A stretch of 29,574 nucleotides of DNA from JBLNBQ01 sp050260095 (GTDB taxonomy: Bacteria; Bacillota; UBA5301; DYFA01), in contig JBLNBQ010000194.1 in the NCBI GenBank assembly GCA_050260095.1, positions 1 through 29,574 of the forward strand, read 5' to 3'. A program made the translations under genes and the position numbers. Numbering within the stretch: position 1 is the stretch's first letter; every line of letters starts with the position of its first letter. The notes beneath the pieces are model-generated. The model worked only from the letters and a program-made list of their open reading frames with translations, ran no database searches and was not told the DNA's origin. Below are positions 16,346-25,040 of this stretch, piece after piece.

Positions 16346-17074
16346 TCAGTGGCAGCTGTCGCAGCCGGCTTCTTTGTAGCTCTTGGTGGCCGGGAGCCCC
16401 GCCTGCCGAATAGGCACGGCCTTGGTCAGATCTCGCCACGAGATGTACTGCAGCGCCCCGTTGGGGCAGGCCTCGACGCAGTTGGGCTTGCCGCCGCACA
16501 GGAAGCACTTGGTCGCCTTCTCAGTGTCGGGGTCGAAGCTCATCATGTCCCACGGGCAGGCGCGCTGGCAGAGCTTGCATCCCTTGCACTTGGCCGCGTC
16601 GACCACCCGGGCGCCGGTCTGCTCGTCGACCACGATCGCGTCGTTGGGGCAGGCGGTGGCGCACGGAACGGGGTGCGGGCACTGCTTGCAGGTGTCCTGA
16701 ATCAGGCGGAAGTTGCCGAACTCGCCGGAGCTGCGCTCGAAGCCGGCTTGCTGCCCGCGCGGGCCGAAATTGTAGTTCCGGGAAACCTTGATGCGGGCCA
16801 GCGCCGGAGCGGCCTTGCCGTCGTTGTACTCCGTGCAGGACAGCTCACACCGGCGGCAGCCCGTGCAGCGGGTCGGGTCCGCCACGATGATGCCCTTGGC
16901 ATTCTCCAGGATCACGAACGGTGACGTGCCGGCCTTCCTGGCGAGTGCGCCAATGACCGACATGCTGACGGCGGTGCCCACGGTCGCCTTGAGGAAGCCG
17001 CGGCGCGTCGTCTCGGTGGAGAGCCCCAGGTAGTGGACTAGTCGTTGAAACAGCTGCTCGTCGTCTTTGACCAT
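16346..17074 (-). CDS. Tat-type four-cluster ferredoxin, AOR electron-transfer subunit
   Basis: The 242-residue protein has a twin-arginine motif (TTRRGFLKA, R24-R25) followed by a moderately hydrophobic stretch, then four [4Fe-4S] motifs: C70/73/76/80, C129/132/138/142, C163/166/169/173 and C190/193/199/203. This is the DmsB/HybA/YdhY class of electron-transfer subunits. It should accept electrons from the AOR encoded 17 bases downstream. The last five residues are CDSCH, a CxxCH motif of the kind that binds c-type heme, which would need export to be heme-loaded. ATG 17074 has AAGGAGGAG just upstream; the frame is open to 17227 without support. The 184-base gap to the MFS gene holds a GCGCCC/GGGCGC hairpin and a repeated GTTGGTTC but no clear promoter. 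Confidence 0.85.
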   Translation of the reverse strand: MVKDDEQLFQRLVHYLGLSTETTRRGFLKATVGTAVSMSVIGALARKAGTSPFVILENAKGIIVADPTRCTGCRRCELSCTEYNDGKAAPALARIKVSRNYNFGPRGQQAGFERSSGEFGNFRLIQDTCKQCPHPVPCATACPNDAIVVDEQTGARVVDAAKCKGCKLCQRACPWDMMSFDPDTEKATKCFLCGGKPNCVEACPNGALQYISWRDLTKAVPIRQAGLPATKSYKEAGCDSCH

Positions 17075-17258
17075 CACTCTGCTCCTCCTTTTTTGCCTGT
17101 CTATCTTTGCGAAAGAATGGCAAACAGACCCAGACTCTGTCGGATTCTGTAGGAGAAGCCCCCGCGCCCTGCCAGAAAGAACCAACGGGCGCAGGAAGGG
17201 AATGAACGGGTGAAAACCGCGAACCAACAGGTGGAGAAGAGTTGGGAGGTAAGCGACG

Positions 17259-18500
17259 TTACTCGGCGGCCGCCGGAGTGCGCGCCGCCTGGCTCCGCTC
17301 CTGCCCGGCCCACCAGGCCAGCAGCAGCAAGACCCCGGCGATGCTGGCGCCGCCGCCGATGAAGAAGCCGGAAGGCGCGCCGAACCGTTCGGTCACCGCG
17401 CCCATGATGAGCGAACCCAGAGGCGTGGTCCCGGCGAAGGCCAGCGTGTACATGGACATCACCCGGCCGCGCATCTCGTCGGAGGTGGTCATCTGCAGCG
17501 CCGTATTGAGTTGGGAGGAAAACAGGATCTGGGTGATGCCCACGAGGACCAGCAGGGGGAGGGCGAGCGGCAGAGTGCGGACCGCACCCACCGCGGTGTA
17601 GAGGGCGGAGAACAGAAGCGAGGCGCCGGCGACCGCGGCCAGCGCGGGCTTTCTCCCCTTGGTCAGGCTCAGCGTCAGCCCGGAGAGAAGCGCCCCGGCG
17701 CCGATGGCCGACATGGCCACGCCGTAGCCCTTGGCGCTCAGGTGGAGCATCTGGGTGGCCAGAAGCGGGATCGTGACGGGGAAGTTGAACACGAAGAGCC
17801 CCACCACCAGCATCAGGCCGAGCAGAACGAGGATGGCCGGCGTGCTCATGGCATAGCGCAGGCCCTCGGCCACATCCTTGAGGAGCGGCCGCCGCTCCCG
17901 GAGGTGAGGCAGCCCCCGGGCCTTCATGGCCAGCAGGGCGCCAAGGACGGCGAGGAAACTCACGCCGTTGAATAGGAAGGCGAGCCCGACTCCCTTCCAG
18001 GCCACCACCAGGCCGGCCAGGGCGGGGCCAACCAGCCGCGCCCCGTTCATCATGGCGGAGTTGAGGACGATGGCGTTCCCAAGGTCCTCCTTCCCCACCA
18101 TCTCCACGATGAACGACTGCCGCAGGGGCATATCGAAAGCATTCGCCAACCCCAGGCAGGTCGCCGCGATCACCACGTGCCAGTACTGCACGGCGCCGGC
18201 CGCCACGAGGCCGAACAGGGAGAAAGCCACGAGCATCTGCGCGGTTTGGGTGACCAGAAGCAGGCGGCGCTTCGGCAGGCGGTCGACCAGCGCGCCCGCC
18301 ACCAGGCCGAAGACGAGCGTGGGCAGCCATTGCAGCGCAGTGACCAGGCCCAACTTGAAGGGGGAGTGGGTCAGCTGTAGCACCAGCCATGACTGACCCA
18401 CCGACTGCATCCACGTGCCGCACTGGGAGATCAGTTGGCCTCCGAAGTAGAGCCGGTAATCGCGATGCCGCAGTGCGCCCATGCGGTGAGAGGATCCCAT
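17259..18500 (-). CDS. MFS transporter (MFS_3/EntS type)
   Basis: The 413-residue major facilitator protein has about 12 transmembrane segments. Its N-terminus, LRHRDYRLYFGGQLISQCGTWMQ, and GALVDRLPKRRLLL in the first cytoplasmic loop are typical of the EntS-like MFS_3 group, drug or siderophore exporters driven by the proton gradient. ATG 18500 has AGGAG 9 bases upstream and follows the MarR stop by 17 bases, so the two genes form an operon in which the regulator probably represses its own exporter. The fold is paralogous to the exporter at 20177-21475: both have GTWMQ, the DRL-RR/KRR loop and an N/DAxDMP motif. The exported compound is unknown. Confidence 0.85.
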   Translation of the reverse strand: MGSSHRMGALRHRDYRLYFGGQLISQCGTWMQSVGQSWLVLQLTHSPFKLGLVTALQWLPTLVFGLVAGALVDRLPKRRLLLVTQTAQMLVAFSLFGLVAAGAVQYWHVVIAATCLGLANAFDMPLRQSFIVEMVGKEDLGNAIVLNSAMMNGARLVGPALAGLVVAWKGVGLAFLFNGVSFLAVLGALLAMKARGLPHLRERRPLLKDVAEGLRYAMSTPAILVLLGLMLVVGLFVFNFPVTIPLLATQMLHLSAKGYGVAMSAIGAGALLSGLTLSLTKGRKPALAAVAGASLLFSALYTAVGAVRTLPLALPLLVLVGITQILFSSQLNTALQMTTSDEMRGRVMSMYTLAFAGTTPLGSLIMGAVTERFGAPSGFFIGGGASIAGVLLLLAWWAGQERSQAARTPAAAE

Positions 18501-18517
18501 GCGCGACAACTCCTGTC

Positions 18518-18958
18518 CTAGCGGAAGGCCTTGGCCAGCAGCGGCAGAGCCTGAGCGACCGCGTCCTGTTCGTCCGGGGAAAGCTTGGCGAGAACCGCTT
18601 CCACCCGCCGGCGGGTGGCCGACCGGGCGTCCGCCAGGATACCCTCGCCCCGGGCGGTGAGGGTGAGACAATGGCGGCGCCGCTCCTCGGGCGCAGTCCG
18701 CCGCTCCACGAGTCCTTGCTGCACCAGCCGTTCGACCATGCTCGAGGCCGTCGCGGCGGTCACGCCCAGGTGTTCCGCGACCTCCGTTAGGGCGGCGCCG
18801 GGCCGGCGGCTCAGGAAGGCCAGCCCCCTGACCTGCGGTACCGACAGGAAACTCCCGGGTCCGCTGCTGTGCCGGCGCATCTCCTCGCGGATGAACCGCA
18901 TGATCGGCGGTACGGTGTCCATGAGATCCTGGGCCGTCTGCGACAGCCTGCTCGTCAT
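18518..18958 (-). CDS. MarR-family transcriptional regulator
   Basis: The 146-residue winged-helix regulator contains the MarR core LTEVAEHLGVTAATASSMVERLVQQGLVERR (about 57-87) followed by the wing PEERRRHCLTLTARG. Such dimers bind palindromes over promoters and release DNA when they bind a phenolic or other small ligand. It is the first gene of the marR-MFS operon and its own promoter lies at 19017-18989, so autoregulation together with the exporter is likely. The ribosome site (GGGGGA) is mediocre. The HTH is complete and nothing is missing. Confidence 0.88.
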   Translation of the reverse strand: MTSRLSQTAQDLMDTVPPIMRFIREEMRRHSSGPGSFLSVPQVRGLAFLSRRPGAALTEVAEHLGVTAATASSMVERLVQQGLVERRTAPEERRRHCLTLTARGEGILADARSATRRRVEAVLAKLSPDEQDAVAQALPLLAKAFR

Positions 18959-18988
18959 CGTGCATCCCCCGTATCGTTCGTCTAGCTA

Positions 18989-19017
18989 ATTATATGTTGG
19001 CCAAACCATTAGGACAA
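18989..19017 (-). promoter_or_regulatory. promoter of the marR-MFS operon with overlapping palindromes
   Basis: On the minus strand TTGTCC (19017-19012) is followed after 17 bases by a perfect TATAAT (18994-18989). Inside the spacer lies the palindrome TTGGCCAA (18997-19004), and AT-rich TAATTA and CTAG elements overlap the -10, suitable for MarR binding. It sits in the 82-base gap between murB and marR. Confidence 0.7.
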
Positions 19018-19040
19018 GCAGGAATCCAGGATGACCGCCG

Positions 19041-19970
19041 CTACCGATCCTCGCCGACGATGCGAACCTCCGTCTCGAGGCTCACGCCGAACCGCGCCCG
19101 CACGGTCTGTTGCACGTGGTCGATCAGCGCCAGGATATCGGCGGCGGTGGCGCCGCCCGCATTGACGATGAACCCGGCGTGCTTCTCCGAGACCTGGGCC
19201 CCGCCGAGGCGAAACCCGCGCAGGCCGGCGTCGGTGACCAGTTTGCCGACGAAGTATCCTTCCGGCCGCCGGAAGACCGAACCGGCGCTGGGCATGTCGA
19301 GCGGCTGTTTGGCTTCGCGCTCCTCGGTGTACCGGCGCATCAGAGCTGCGATCTCCTCCCGGTTCCCAGGGCGCAACTCGAGGGTCGCCTCCAGCGCGTA
19401 CCAGGGCTGCTCCTGCAAGATACTGTGGCGATACCCGAACGCCAGGTCGGAACAGGCGAGCCGCGCCAACTCGCCCCCCTGGGAGACCACCAGGCACGAG
19501 TGGACCAGCGGCCCCAGCTCGCCGCCGTAGGCCCCCGCGTTCATGAAGATTCCCCCGCCCAAGGTGCCCGGAATGCCGACGGCGAACTCGAGCCCGGCGA
19601 GCCCCGCCCGGAGGGCCGCCCGAGACAGGCTGCCGAGGGTCGCCCCCGCCTGCGCCGTGAGCCGGTTGCCGTCCACCTCGATCCTCGCGTAGCCGCCGGA
19701 AAGCCGCAGCACTACGCCGCGGACTCCCCCGTCGCGCACGATCAGGTTGCTGCCCTGCCCCATCACGAGGCAGGGCACGCCGGCCCGGCGCAACCGCCGC
19801 ACGACCCAGACGACGTCGTCCAGCCGGGTCGGCTCGATGATCAGGTCCGCCGGCCCGCCGACCCGCATGGTGGTATAGAACGACATCGGCTCGTCCAGCC
19901 GGATGCTGGCGGCCGGCGCGCCCAAGTGCAGCTCCTGGGCCAGTTCGTGGAGGTCGCCGCGGTCGCGCAT
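19041..19970 (-). CDS. murB: UDP-N-acetylenolpyruvoylglucosamine reductase MurB
   Basis: The 309-residue protein carries the FAD-binding MurB motifs FYTTMRVGGPADLII, GQGSNLIVRDGG and GIPGTLGGGIFMNAGAYGGE, then SAGSVFRRPEG with the catalytic serine and HAGFIVNAGGATAADI near the end. MurB reduces UDP-GlcNAc-enolpyruvate to UDP-MurNAc with NADPH in the cytoplasm, the second committed step of peptidoglycan synthesis. It is the shorter type II form found in Bacillus. ATG 19970 is preferred to TTG 19991; the ribosome site is a weak GGCGGGGG stretch. The gene stands alone, outside a dcw cluster, between two MFS exporters on opposite strands. Confidence 0.93.
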   Translation of the reverse strand: MRDRGDLHELAQELHLGAPAASIRLDEPMSFYTTMRVGGPADLIIEPTRLDDVVWVVRRLRRAGVPCLVMGQGSNLIVRDGGVRGVVLRLSGGYARIEVDGNRLTAQAGATLGSLSRAALRAGLAGLEFAVGIPGTLGGGIFMNAGAYGGELGPLVHSCLVVSQGGELARLACSDLAFGYRHSILQEQPWYALEATLELRPGNREEIAALMRRYTEEREAKQPLDMPSAGSVFRRPEGYFVGKLVTDAGLRGFRLGGAQVSEKHAGFIVNAGGATAADILALIDHVQQTVRARFGVSLETEVRIVGEDR

Positions 19971-20108
19971 ACCCCGACCCCCGCCTTTCAAATGCTATTC
20001 TTTTTATTATCGGCGCCGCCGGCCCGCTTCACCGCCGGGCGGCGTAGTGGCTGGCGATCTCCGGCAGGCCCGGCGAAGGGGAGATTTCCAGAAAGAGTCG
20101 CCTGTTCC

Positions 20109-20138
20109 TTGTTAGGGCCGGGTGAGGTATGCTAAACT
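20109..20138 (+). promoter_or_regulatory. promoter of the second MFS gene
   Basis: TTGTTA (20109-20114) and TAAACT (20133-20138) are separated by 18 bases, and a TGC extends the -10. The start point would be near 20145, leaving a short leader before AAAGGTGGT (20162-20170), which decides the GTG start at 20177. Confidence 0.45.
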
Positions 20139-20176
20139 GGTCGGCGATACAAAGAATGGGTAAAGGTGGTCGGGCA

Positions 20177-21475
20177 GTGCAAGAGACTCGCGCCAGGAGA
20201 AGGCCGCTCGCCGCTTTCCGGGAGACCTTCTCGCCCCTTCAGAACCGCAACCTCCGCCTCTACCTTTCGGGGCAGGCCGTTTCCCTCATCGGCACTTGGA
20301 TGCAGATCACGGCCCAATCGTGGGTCGTGTGGCGCTTGAGCCGCTCGGAAGCGGCCCTCGGCGTGGTCGGGATGCTCGGCACCCTGCCCTTCCTCATCCT
20401 CGGCCCGGTGGCGGGCACGTGGGCCGACCGCCTCGACCGCCGCAAGATCCTCATCAACACGCAGACCGTCGCCATGGTGCTCGCCTTCGTCCTGGCCGCC
20501 CTCGTCCAGTTCGATCTGGTCCGCCTGTGGCACGTCTACCTCCTGGCGGCGCTCCTGGGGTGCGTCAACGCTCTCGACATGCCCTCGCAACAGGCGTTCA
20601 TCGGCGATATGGCCGGGATGGATCTGGTGCGCAAGGCCGTGGTGGTGAACGGCATGATCGTGCAGGTCAGCCGCATCCTCGGCCCGACCCTGGCCGGCCT
20701 GGTGGTCAAGGCCATCGGCGAGGCGCCCGCCTTCTGGATCAACGGGCTGAGCTTTCTGGCCGCCATCGCCAGCCTGGTGGCGGTGCGGGCCGACCAACGC
20801 CATCATCACGGCGGCAAGGCCGGCGGGCGGTTCAGCGAGAGCCTCCACTTCGTCTTGGCCCAGCCACGCGTCCTCGACCTGATGATCTTCACCGCCCTGG
20901 TGACCCTCTTCGGCTTCTCCAACGGGCAGATTCTCCCGGCCTTCGCCGACAAGACGCTGCACGGCGACGCCGGCCTCTTCGGCACCCTGATGGGCGCCTC
21001 GGGCGTGGGCGCCCTGGTCAGCGTGGTCTTCCTCGTCCCGCTGGCCCAACGGCAGAAGCGAGCCGGTCTGATGGTGGCGCTGACGACGGCCACGGCCGGC
21101 CTGTTCTTCGCGCTCTTCTCGCTCACCACCGTCCCGGGCACCGCAATCGTCGCCAACTTCCTGACCGGCATCCCCGTCCCCATCGTCCTGACGACCAACA
21201 ACGGGCTCCTCCAGGTGCTGGCCCCGGGCCCCATGCGGGCGCGCCTGCTCACCCTCTACCTGATGTTCAGCTTCGGCCTGCAGCCCATCGCCAACCTCTG
21301 GGTGGGGTGGATGGCGCAACACCTTGGCGCGCCGCTGGCCATTCGCATCAACGGCGTCTCCATGTTGTCCATCGGCCTCCTCATGCTGCTCCGGCCCGGC
21401 CTTTCGGCCTGGGTCCCCGAACACCGCCCGCACCGTGGGCCCGAACTCCGCCCGGCGCCCGACGAAAAAAACTGA
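20177..21475 (+). CDS. MFS transporter (MFS_3/EntS type), paralogue of the 17259 exporter
   Basis: The 432-residue major facilitator protein has about 12 transmembrane segments. The signature stretch NLRLYLSGQAVSLIGTWMQ, the loop GTWADRLDRRKIL and NALDMPSQQAFIGDM identify the same MFS_3 group as the exporter at 17259-18500. It probably exports a small molecule by proton antiport. GTG 20177 is chosen because AAAGGTGG sits 7 bases upstream and after the likely promoter; the frame is open 16 codons further (20129). The gene is monocistronic and divergent from murB. The C-terminus ends in a proline/histidine-rich tail. Confidence 0.85.
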   Translation: MQETRARRRPLAAFRETFSPLQNRNLRLYLSGQAVSLIGTWMQITAQSWVVWRLSRSEAALGVVGMLGTLPFLILGPVAGTWADRLDRRKILINTQTVAMVLAFVLAALVQFDLVRLWHVYLLAALLGCVNALDMPSQQAFIGDMAGMDLVRKAVVVNGMIVQVSRILGPTLAGLVVKAIGEAPAFWINGLSFLAAIASLVAVRADQRHHHGGKAGGRFSESLHFVLAQPRVLDLMIFTALVTLFGFSNGQILPAFADKTLHGDAGLFGTLMGASGVGALVSVVFLVPLAQRQKRAGLMVALTTATAGLFFALFSLTTVPGTAIVANFLTGIPVPIVLTTNNGLLQVLAPGPMRARLLTLYLMFSFGLQPIANLWVGWMAQHLGAPLAIRINGVSMLSIGLLMLLRPGLSAWVPEHRPHRGPELRPAPDEKN

Positions 21476-21509
21476 AGTCTGCTGGAACTGTCAAGGCGGC
21501 CACCTGTAA

Positions 21510-21761
21510 CCGAAGGGGCGACATTTCGAGTGGCTCTGGCTGCATCCGTGGCTCCTCAGCCTGAACACCGTCCGCACCCTTCACTTCCTCCTGGCCTGGT
21601 TCTTCGTGCTGAGCCCGGCGGGCCACCATCTGGTCATCATCGAAGGCTGGGACGAACTGAAGGAAATGCCACCTTCCGCCGTTAGGGAGGATATCGAGGG
21701 CGTAGAGGCGAACGCCAATACACCGGAGTGCCATCCGGGCGCACAGCCCCCAAGGTGGTGA
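21510..21761 (+). pseudogene. 3' fragment of a b-type cytochrome gene (hydrogenase/b561-like)
   Basis: After a TAA (21507-21509) the frame stays open for 83 codons to TGA 21759-21761, with no ATG start in the hydrophobic part. Its translation includes FEWLWLHPWLLSLNTVRTLH, FLLAWFFVLSPAGHHLVI and EGWDELKEMPP. The arrangement of an R-x-x-H pair, an aromatic-rich membrane helix, HH and a short charged tail is typical of the last helix of Ni/Fe-hydrogenase-type cytochrome b subunits. The 5' two thirds are missing. It lies between the MFS gene and the LuxR regulator, whose ribosome site overlaps its end. The family assignment is from pattern only. Confidence 0.5.
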
Positions 21762-21766
21762 CGTGA

Positions 21767-24485
21767 TTGGCGGCACCTACGCCCGACACCTCAGCCTGGC
21801 TCGTCGAGACCAAACTCCGCCCGCCAATGCTGCGCGGCGACCTCATAAGCCGCCCCCACCTCGAAGAGGCACTCCGCCGCTCGGTCACCGAGCTTCCCTT
21901 AACGCTGCTCTCCGCGCCCGCCGGCTACGGAAAAACTACGCTGCTCGCCGCCCTGCCCCACCTGCTGCCCGGCTGGCCCCTGGCCTGGGTGACGCTGGAT
22001 GCGGAAGACGGCGACCCTGTGCGGTTCATCGGGCTGCTCACCACCGCTTTGCAGCGGCTGCACCCCGACTGCGGCCGGTCGGTCTGGCCCTGGCTCTCGG
22101 GCGGCGCGGCCGATGCCGCCGGCTTCAAGCGGGCGGTCGGCGCCCTGATCAACGACATCCTGGAACACCTGCCGGGCCCGGTGGTCCTGGTCCTAGACGA
22201 CCTCCACTTCATCGCCGAACCGGCCGTTTACGTGGCGTTGGAGTACCTCCTGGACCACCAGCCGGCACAACTGCACATCGCGATCGGCACCCGGCACGAC
22301 CCGCCGCTCCGCCTGGCCCGCCTGGCCGCTCGCCGGCAGTTGGGCGAGCTGCGCCGGCCTGACCTCGGTTTCACTTCCGACGAAGCCCGGCGCCTGCTCA
22401 ACGACACCCTCGGCCTCAGCCTCTCGCCAGCCGAGGTAGACGCCTTGCAGGAGCGGACCGAAGGCTGGCCGGCCGGGCTCTGCCTTCTGGCCGGACCTTT
22501 GGGCCGGTTGGGCACGGCTGCCGACCGCGACCAGTTCATGGCCGCCGTGACCCACACCGAGCGCTACGCCCTCGACTTCCTGGCCGAAGAGGTGCTGCGC
22601 AGCCTTCCCGGCGACGTGCGCCTCTTCCTTTTGCGGACCTCGATCCTGGCCGAGATGACGCCGTCGGCCTGCCAGGCGGTGACCGGACGGCCGGACGCCG
22701 CCGTGGTGCTCGACGGCCTCTACCGGCAGAACCTGACCATCGCCTCCCTCTCCTCCGAGTCCGGCGGGGAGCCCATCTACCGCCACCACGCGCTGTTCGC
22801 CCGCCTGCTGAACCAGCAGCTCGCCCGGGAGCTTCCCGGCGAAATCGCCGAACTGCACCGCCGGGCCGCGGCGGCCCAGAAGACGCCCGGGCGGGCCATC
22901 GCGCACTTTCTCTCCGCCGGGCTGTGGGATGAGGCGGCCCAGGCCATCTGCCAGTCGGGGATGCAGTTGCTCTACGGCGGCTTGGCCGAAACGGTTCGCT
23001 CGTGGTACACGGCTTTCCCGCCCCAAGTGCTGGCCCGGCGGCCCCAACTGACGGTGCTGATGGGCCGCTGCGAGATCCACCGCGGCGACTACGAGGCCGC
23101 CGGCGTCTTCCTGCGGCAGGCGCGCGAGGCCTTCGTCGCCGCCGAAGATGCCGAAGGCGAGGCCGAAGCGGTCACCTCGCTGATCACCCTCACCTACCAG
23201 GCGAACGACCGAGGCGCCGCGGCCGAGCTGGTCGCACGGGCCCGGCAACTGCCGCTCAAGCCCTGGGGCCAGGTGGGCTGCGGGCTGGCCCGCGCCTGGC
23301 TGGATCTCGCCGGCTGCGACTGGGAAGCGATCAGGGCCGACCTTGAACAGACGCTCGCCATCCCCACCGCCACCGGCATCCCGGCGGCCGATCTGATCGG
23401 CATCACCTACCTGAGCGCCCCCCTGCTCGCCGTGCCCGGTTGCCTGGCGTTGGCGGAGCGCTACGCGCGCGAGGCCAGCGCCCGGGCCCTGCCTGACACC
23501 GCCTGGCGCCTCGGCGCCGACGAGTTGGCCGCCTGGGCCTCGCTCTGGCGCGGCCAGACCGGCGCGGCGCTGGCCGGGGCAGAGAGCGCCGAGGCCCTGC
23601 GCGAGCGCTTGGGCGGGTACCCGTTCGTCGGCAACGACGCCCCGGCCCAGCTGGCAGTGCTGTACCTGGCCCGCGGCGACTCGGCCGCCGCGGCAAAGGC
23701 CGTCGACGCGCTGGTGCGGCGCATCCCTAAAGCCCCCGCCGGCAAGGCGCTCTTTTACCTGCACGCCGCCGGGCGGTCCCTCGCCCTCCTGGGACGCTGC
23801 GCTGAGGCCCACGACGTGCTGCGGCGGATGGCGGCGCTGAACGATCCCTCCCCGCTCGGCGCTTACCTCGGCGACCACCTCGCCGGGCTGCTCGCCTTGC
23901 TGGAGAGCCGCCTGCCCGAGGCTGCCGCCACCCTGAGGCGGGCCGCCGCGCAGGAAGCCGGACTCCCCATCGCCTGGGTGGGCGGCAGCGCCCGCCTGCT
24001 CCTGGGTCGCCTCCTGCTCGACCAGGGCGATGCCGGCGGCGCGCTCGCGGCCCTCGCCCCGGCGCTCCTCGCCTGGGAGGAGGCCGTTATCCCCGGGTGC
24101 GCCCTGCTCGACGGGCCAGCCGGGCTGCCCGTCCTCCGGCTGGCCGCCCAGCGGAACCTCCCCGGCGCCGCTCCAGCCCGGCGCCCCGTCGCCGCGCTCG
24201 CTCCCGCCGCGGGCGCCCCCCGGGGGGGCCCCCCCCCCGCCGACCGGCCTTTGCTCGGTGATCCCCGCCCCCCCGCCCGCCGCCCCGGGGCGCCGCGACC
24301 CGCTGACCCAGCGCGAGCGCGACGTGCTCCGGCTGATCGTCGCCGGCCGCACCAACCGCCAGATCGGCGAGGAACTCTACATCTCCCCCGAGACGGTCAA
24401 GAGCCACGTGATGCACATCCTGCGCAAACTCGACGTGACCTCCCGCACCCAGGCGGCCCTGCGCGGGCGCGAGCTTGGCCTCTGA
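21767..24485 (+). CDS. MalT-like LuxR regulator (STAND ATPase), frameshifted before the DNA-binding domain
   Basis: The 5' frame encodes a large ATP-dependent activator: VETKLRPP near the start, Walker A APAGYGKT (50-57), Walker B VVLVLDDLHFI (139-149), then a helical TPR-like region to about residue 810. The LuxR helix-turn-helix (LTQRERDVLRLIVAGRTNRQIG, then ETVKSHVMHILRKLDV) is present at 24300-24485 but in another frame. The switch, equal to one surplus base, lies around the runs C6-G7-C10 (24216-24238). Read without correction the frame runs to 24508 with a nonsense C-terminus. The TTG start at 21767 is supported by AAGGTGG 8 bases upstream. This may be a real mutation, a phase-variable tract or a sequencing error. 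The regulator probably senses a ligand and activates nearby genes. Confidence 0.75.
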
Positions 24486-24497
24486 CCTCTCCACCAA

Positions 24498-24514
24498 CCG
24501 GGGGATAGCCCCGG
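24498..24514 (+). terminator. short GC hairpin after the LuxR gene
   Basis: CCGGGG (24498-24503) pairs with CCCCGG (24509-24514) across a 5-base loop, 12 bases past the corrected LuxR stop. There is no T-run, so termination would be weak. The rest of the gap to 24641 shows no clear promoter. Confidence 0.35.
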
Positions 24515-24641
24515 CAGCGCTTCTCACCCACAAAAATCACCCAAGCGGGGGACGCCCGTCACGCCCTCCCCGCGGTAACATCGAATTGCGCACGAGAATG
24601 GGCCTGTGCGGCATGCCCGCCAGGAAGGGGTGAGCACGAAC

Positions 24642-25037
24642 ATGAACCACGGTCTCGATCTGCAGACGCTCGCCGCCATGAATGCCAGCGTCGCCATCCT
24701 GGGCGTCGGCCGGTATGCCCTGCCGGTCAGGTTCCGGGTCAAAGGGCGGGCGGTGGAATGCCCGGTTCCGACCTGGAGCGGCGTGGGCGACCTGCTCGAA
24801 CAGCCGGGCGAGGTGACCTTGGTGACCATCGAGGAGACGCCGTCCGGCCTGCGTTGGCTCTTCCTGCGCGGCCTCGCCACAGTCCTGACCGACCCTGACT
24901 GGGAGGGGCTAAGACCGCCCGCCAAGCGTCCGCTCGACCCCAGCGATCTCTACCACCTGCTCCGCATCGAACCGAAACGGCTCGAATTAGTCGATGAACA
25001 GCGCGGCTGGGGCGCCCGGGAGACCGCCGACCTGTAG
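24642..25037 (+). CDS. FMN-binding split-barrel (PPOX-like) protein
   Basis: The 131-residue protein resembles the pyridoxamine 5'-phosphate oxidase-like split-barrel family: an N-terminal helix (LDLQTLAAMNAS), PVRFRVKGRAVECPVP, a central strand pair (EVTLVTIEETPSGLRWLFLRGLATVL) and the C-terminal LLRIEPKRLELVDEQRGW. Such proteins bind FMN or F420 and reduce or protect small molecules, while short members may bind heme or act only as sensors. ATG 24642 is chosen with GGGGTGA 8 bases upstream; an earlier GTG at 24630 is too close to a ribosome site. Its TAG stop is followed in the same frame by the duplicated remnant at 25041, so readthrough would fuse the two. It may share a transcript with the membrane protein and flavodoxin downstream. 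Confidence 0.65.
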   Translation: MNHGLDLQTLAAMNASVAILGVGRYALPVRFRVKGRAVECPVPTWSGVGDLLEQPGEVTLVTIEETPSGLRWLFLRGLATVLTDPDWEGLRPPAKRPLDPSDLYHLLRIEPKRLELVDEQRGWGARETADL

Positions 25038-25040
25038 ACC

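Noticed and set aside
14145..16379. 744-codon plus-strand frame antisense to AOR
   Set aside because: Long because of GC-rich codon bias; no family pattern, while AOR cysteine motifs are on the minus strand.
17075..17258. Sigma-54 promoter before the AOR genes (CTGGCAGGGCGCGG)
   Set aside because: The GG and GC elements do not have the required 10-base spacing.
22193..24355. 720-codon minus-strand frame antisense to the LuxR regulator
   Set aside because: Glycine/glutamine-rich shadow with no motif; Walker A and B are on the plus strand.
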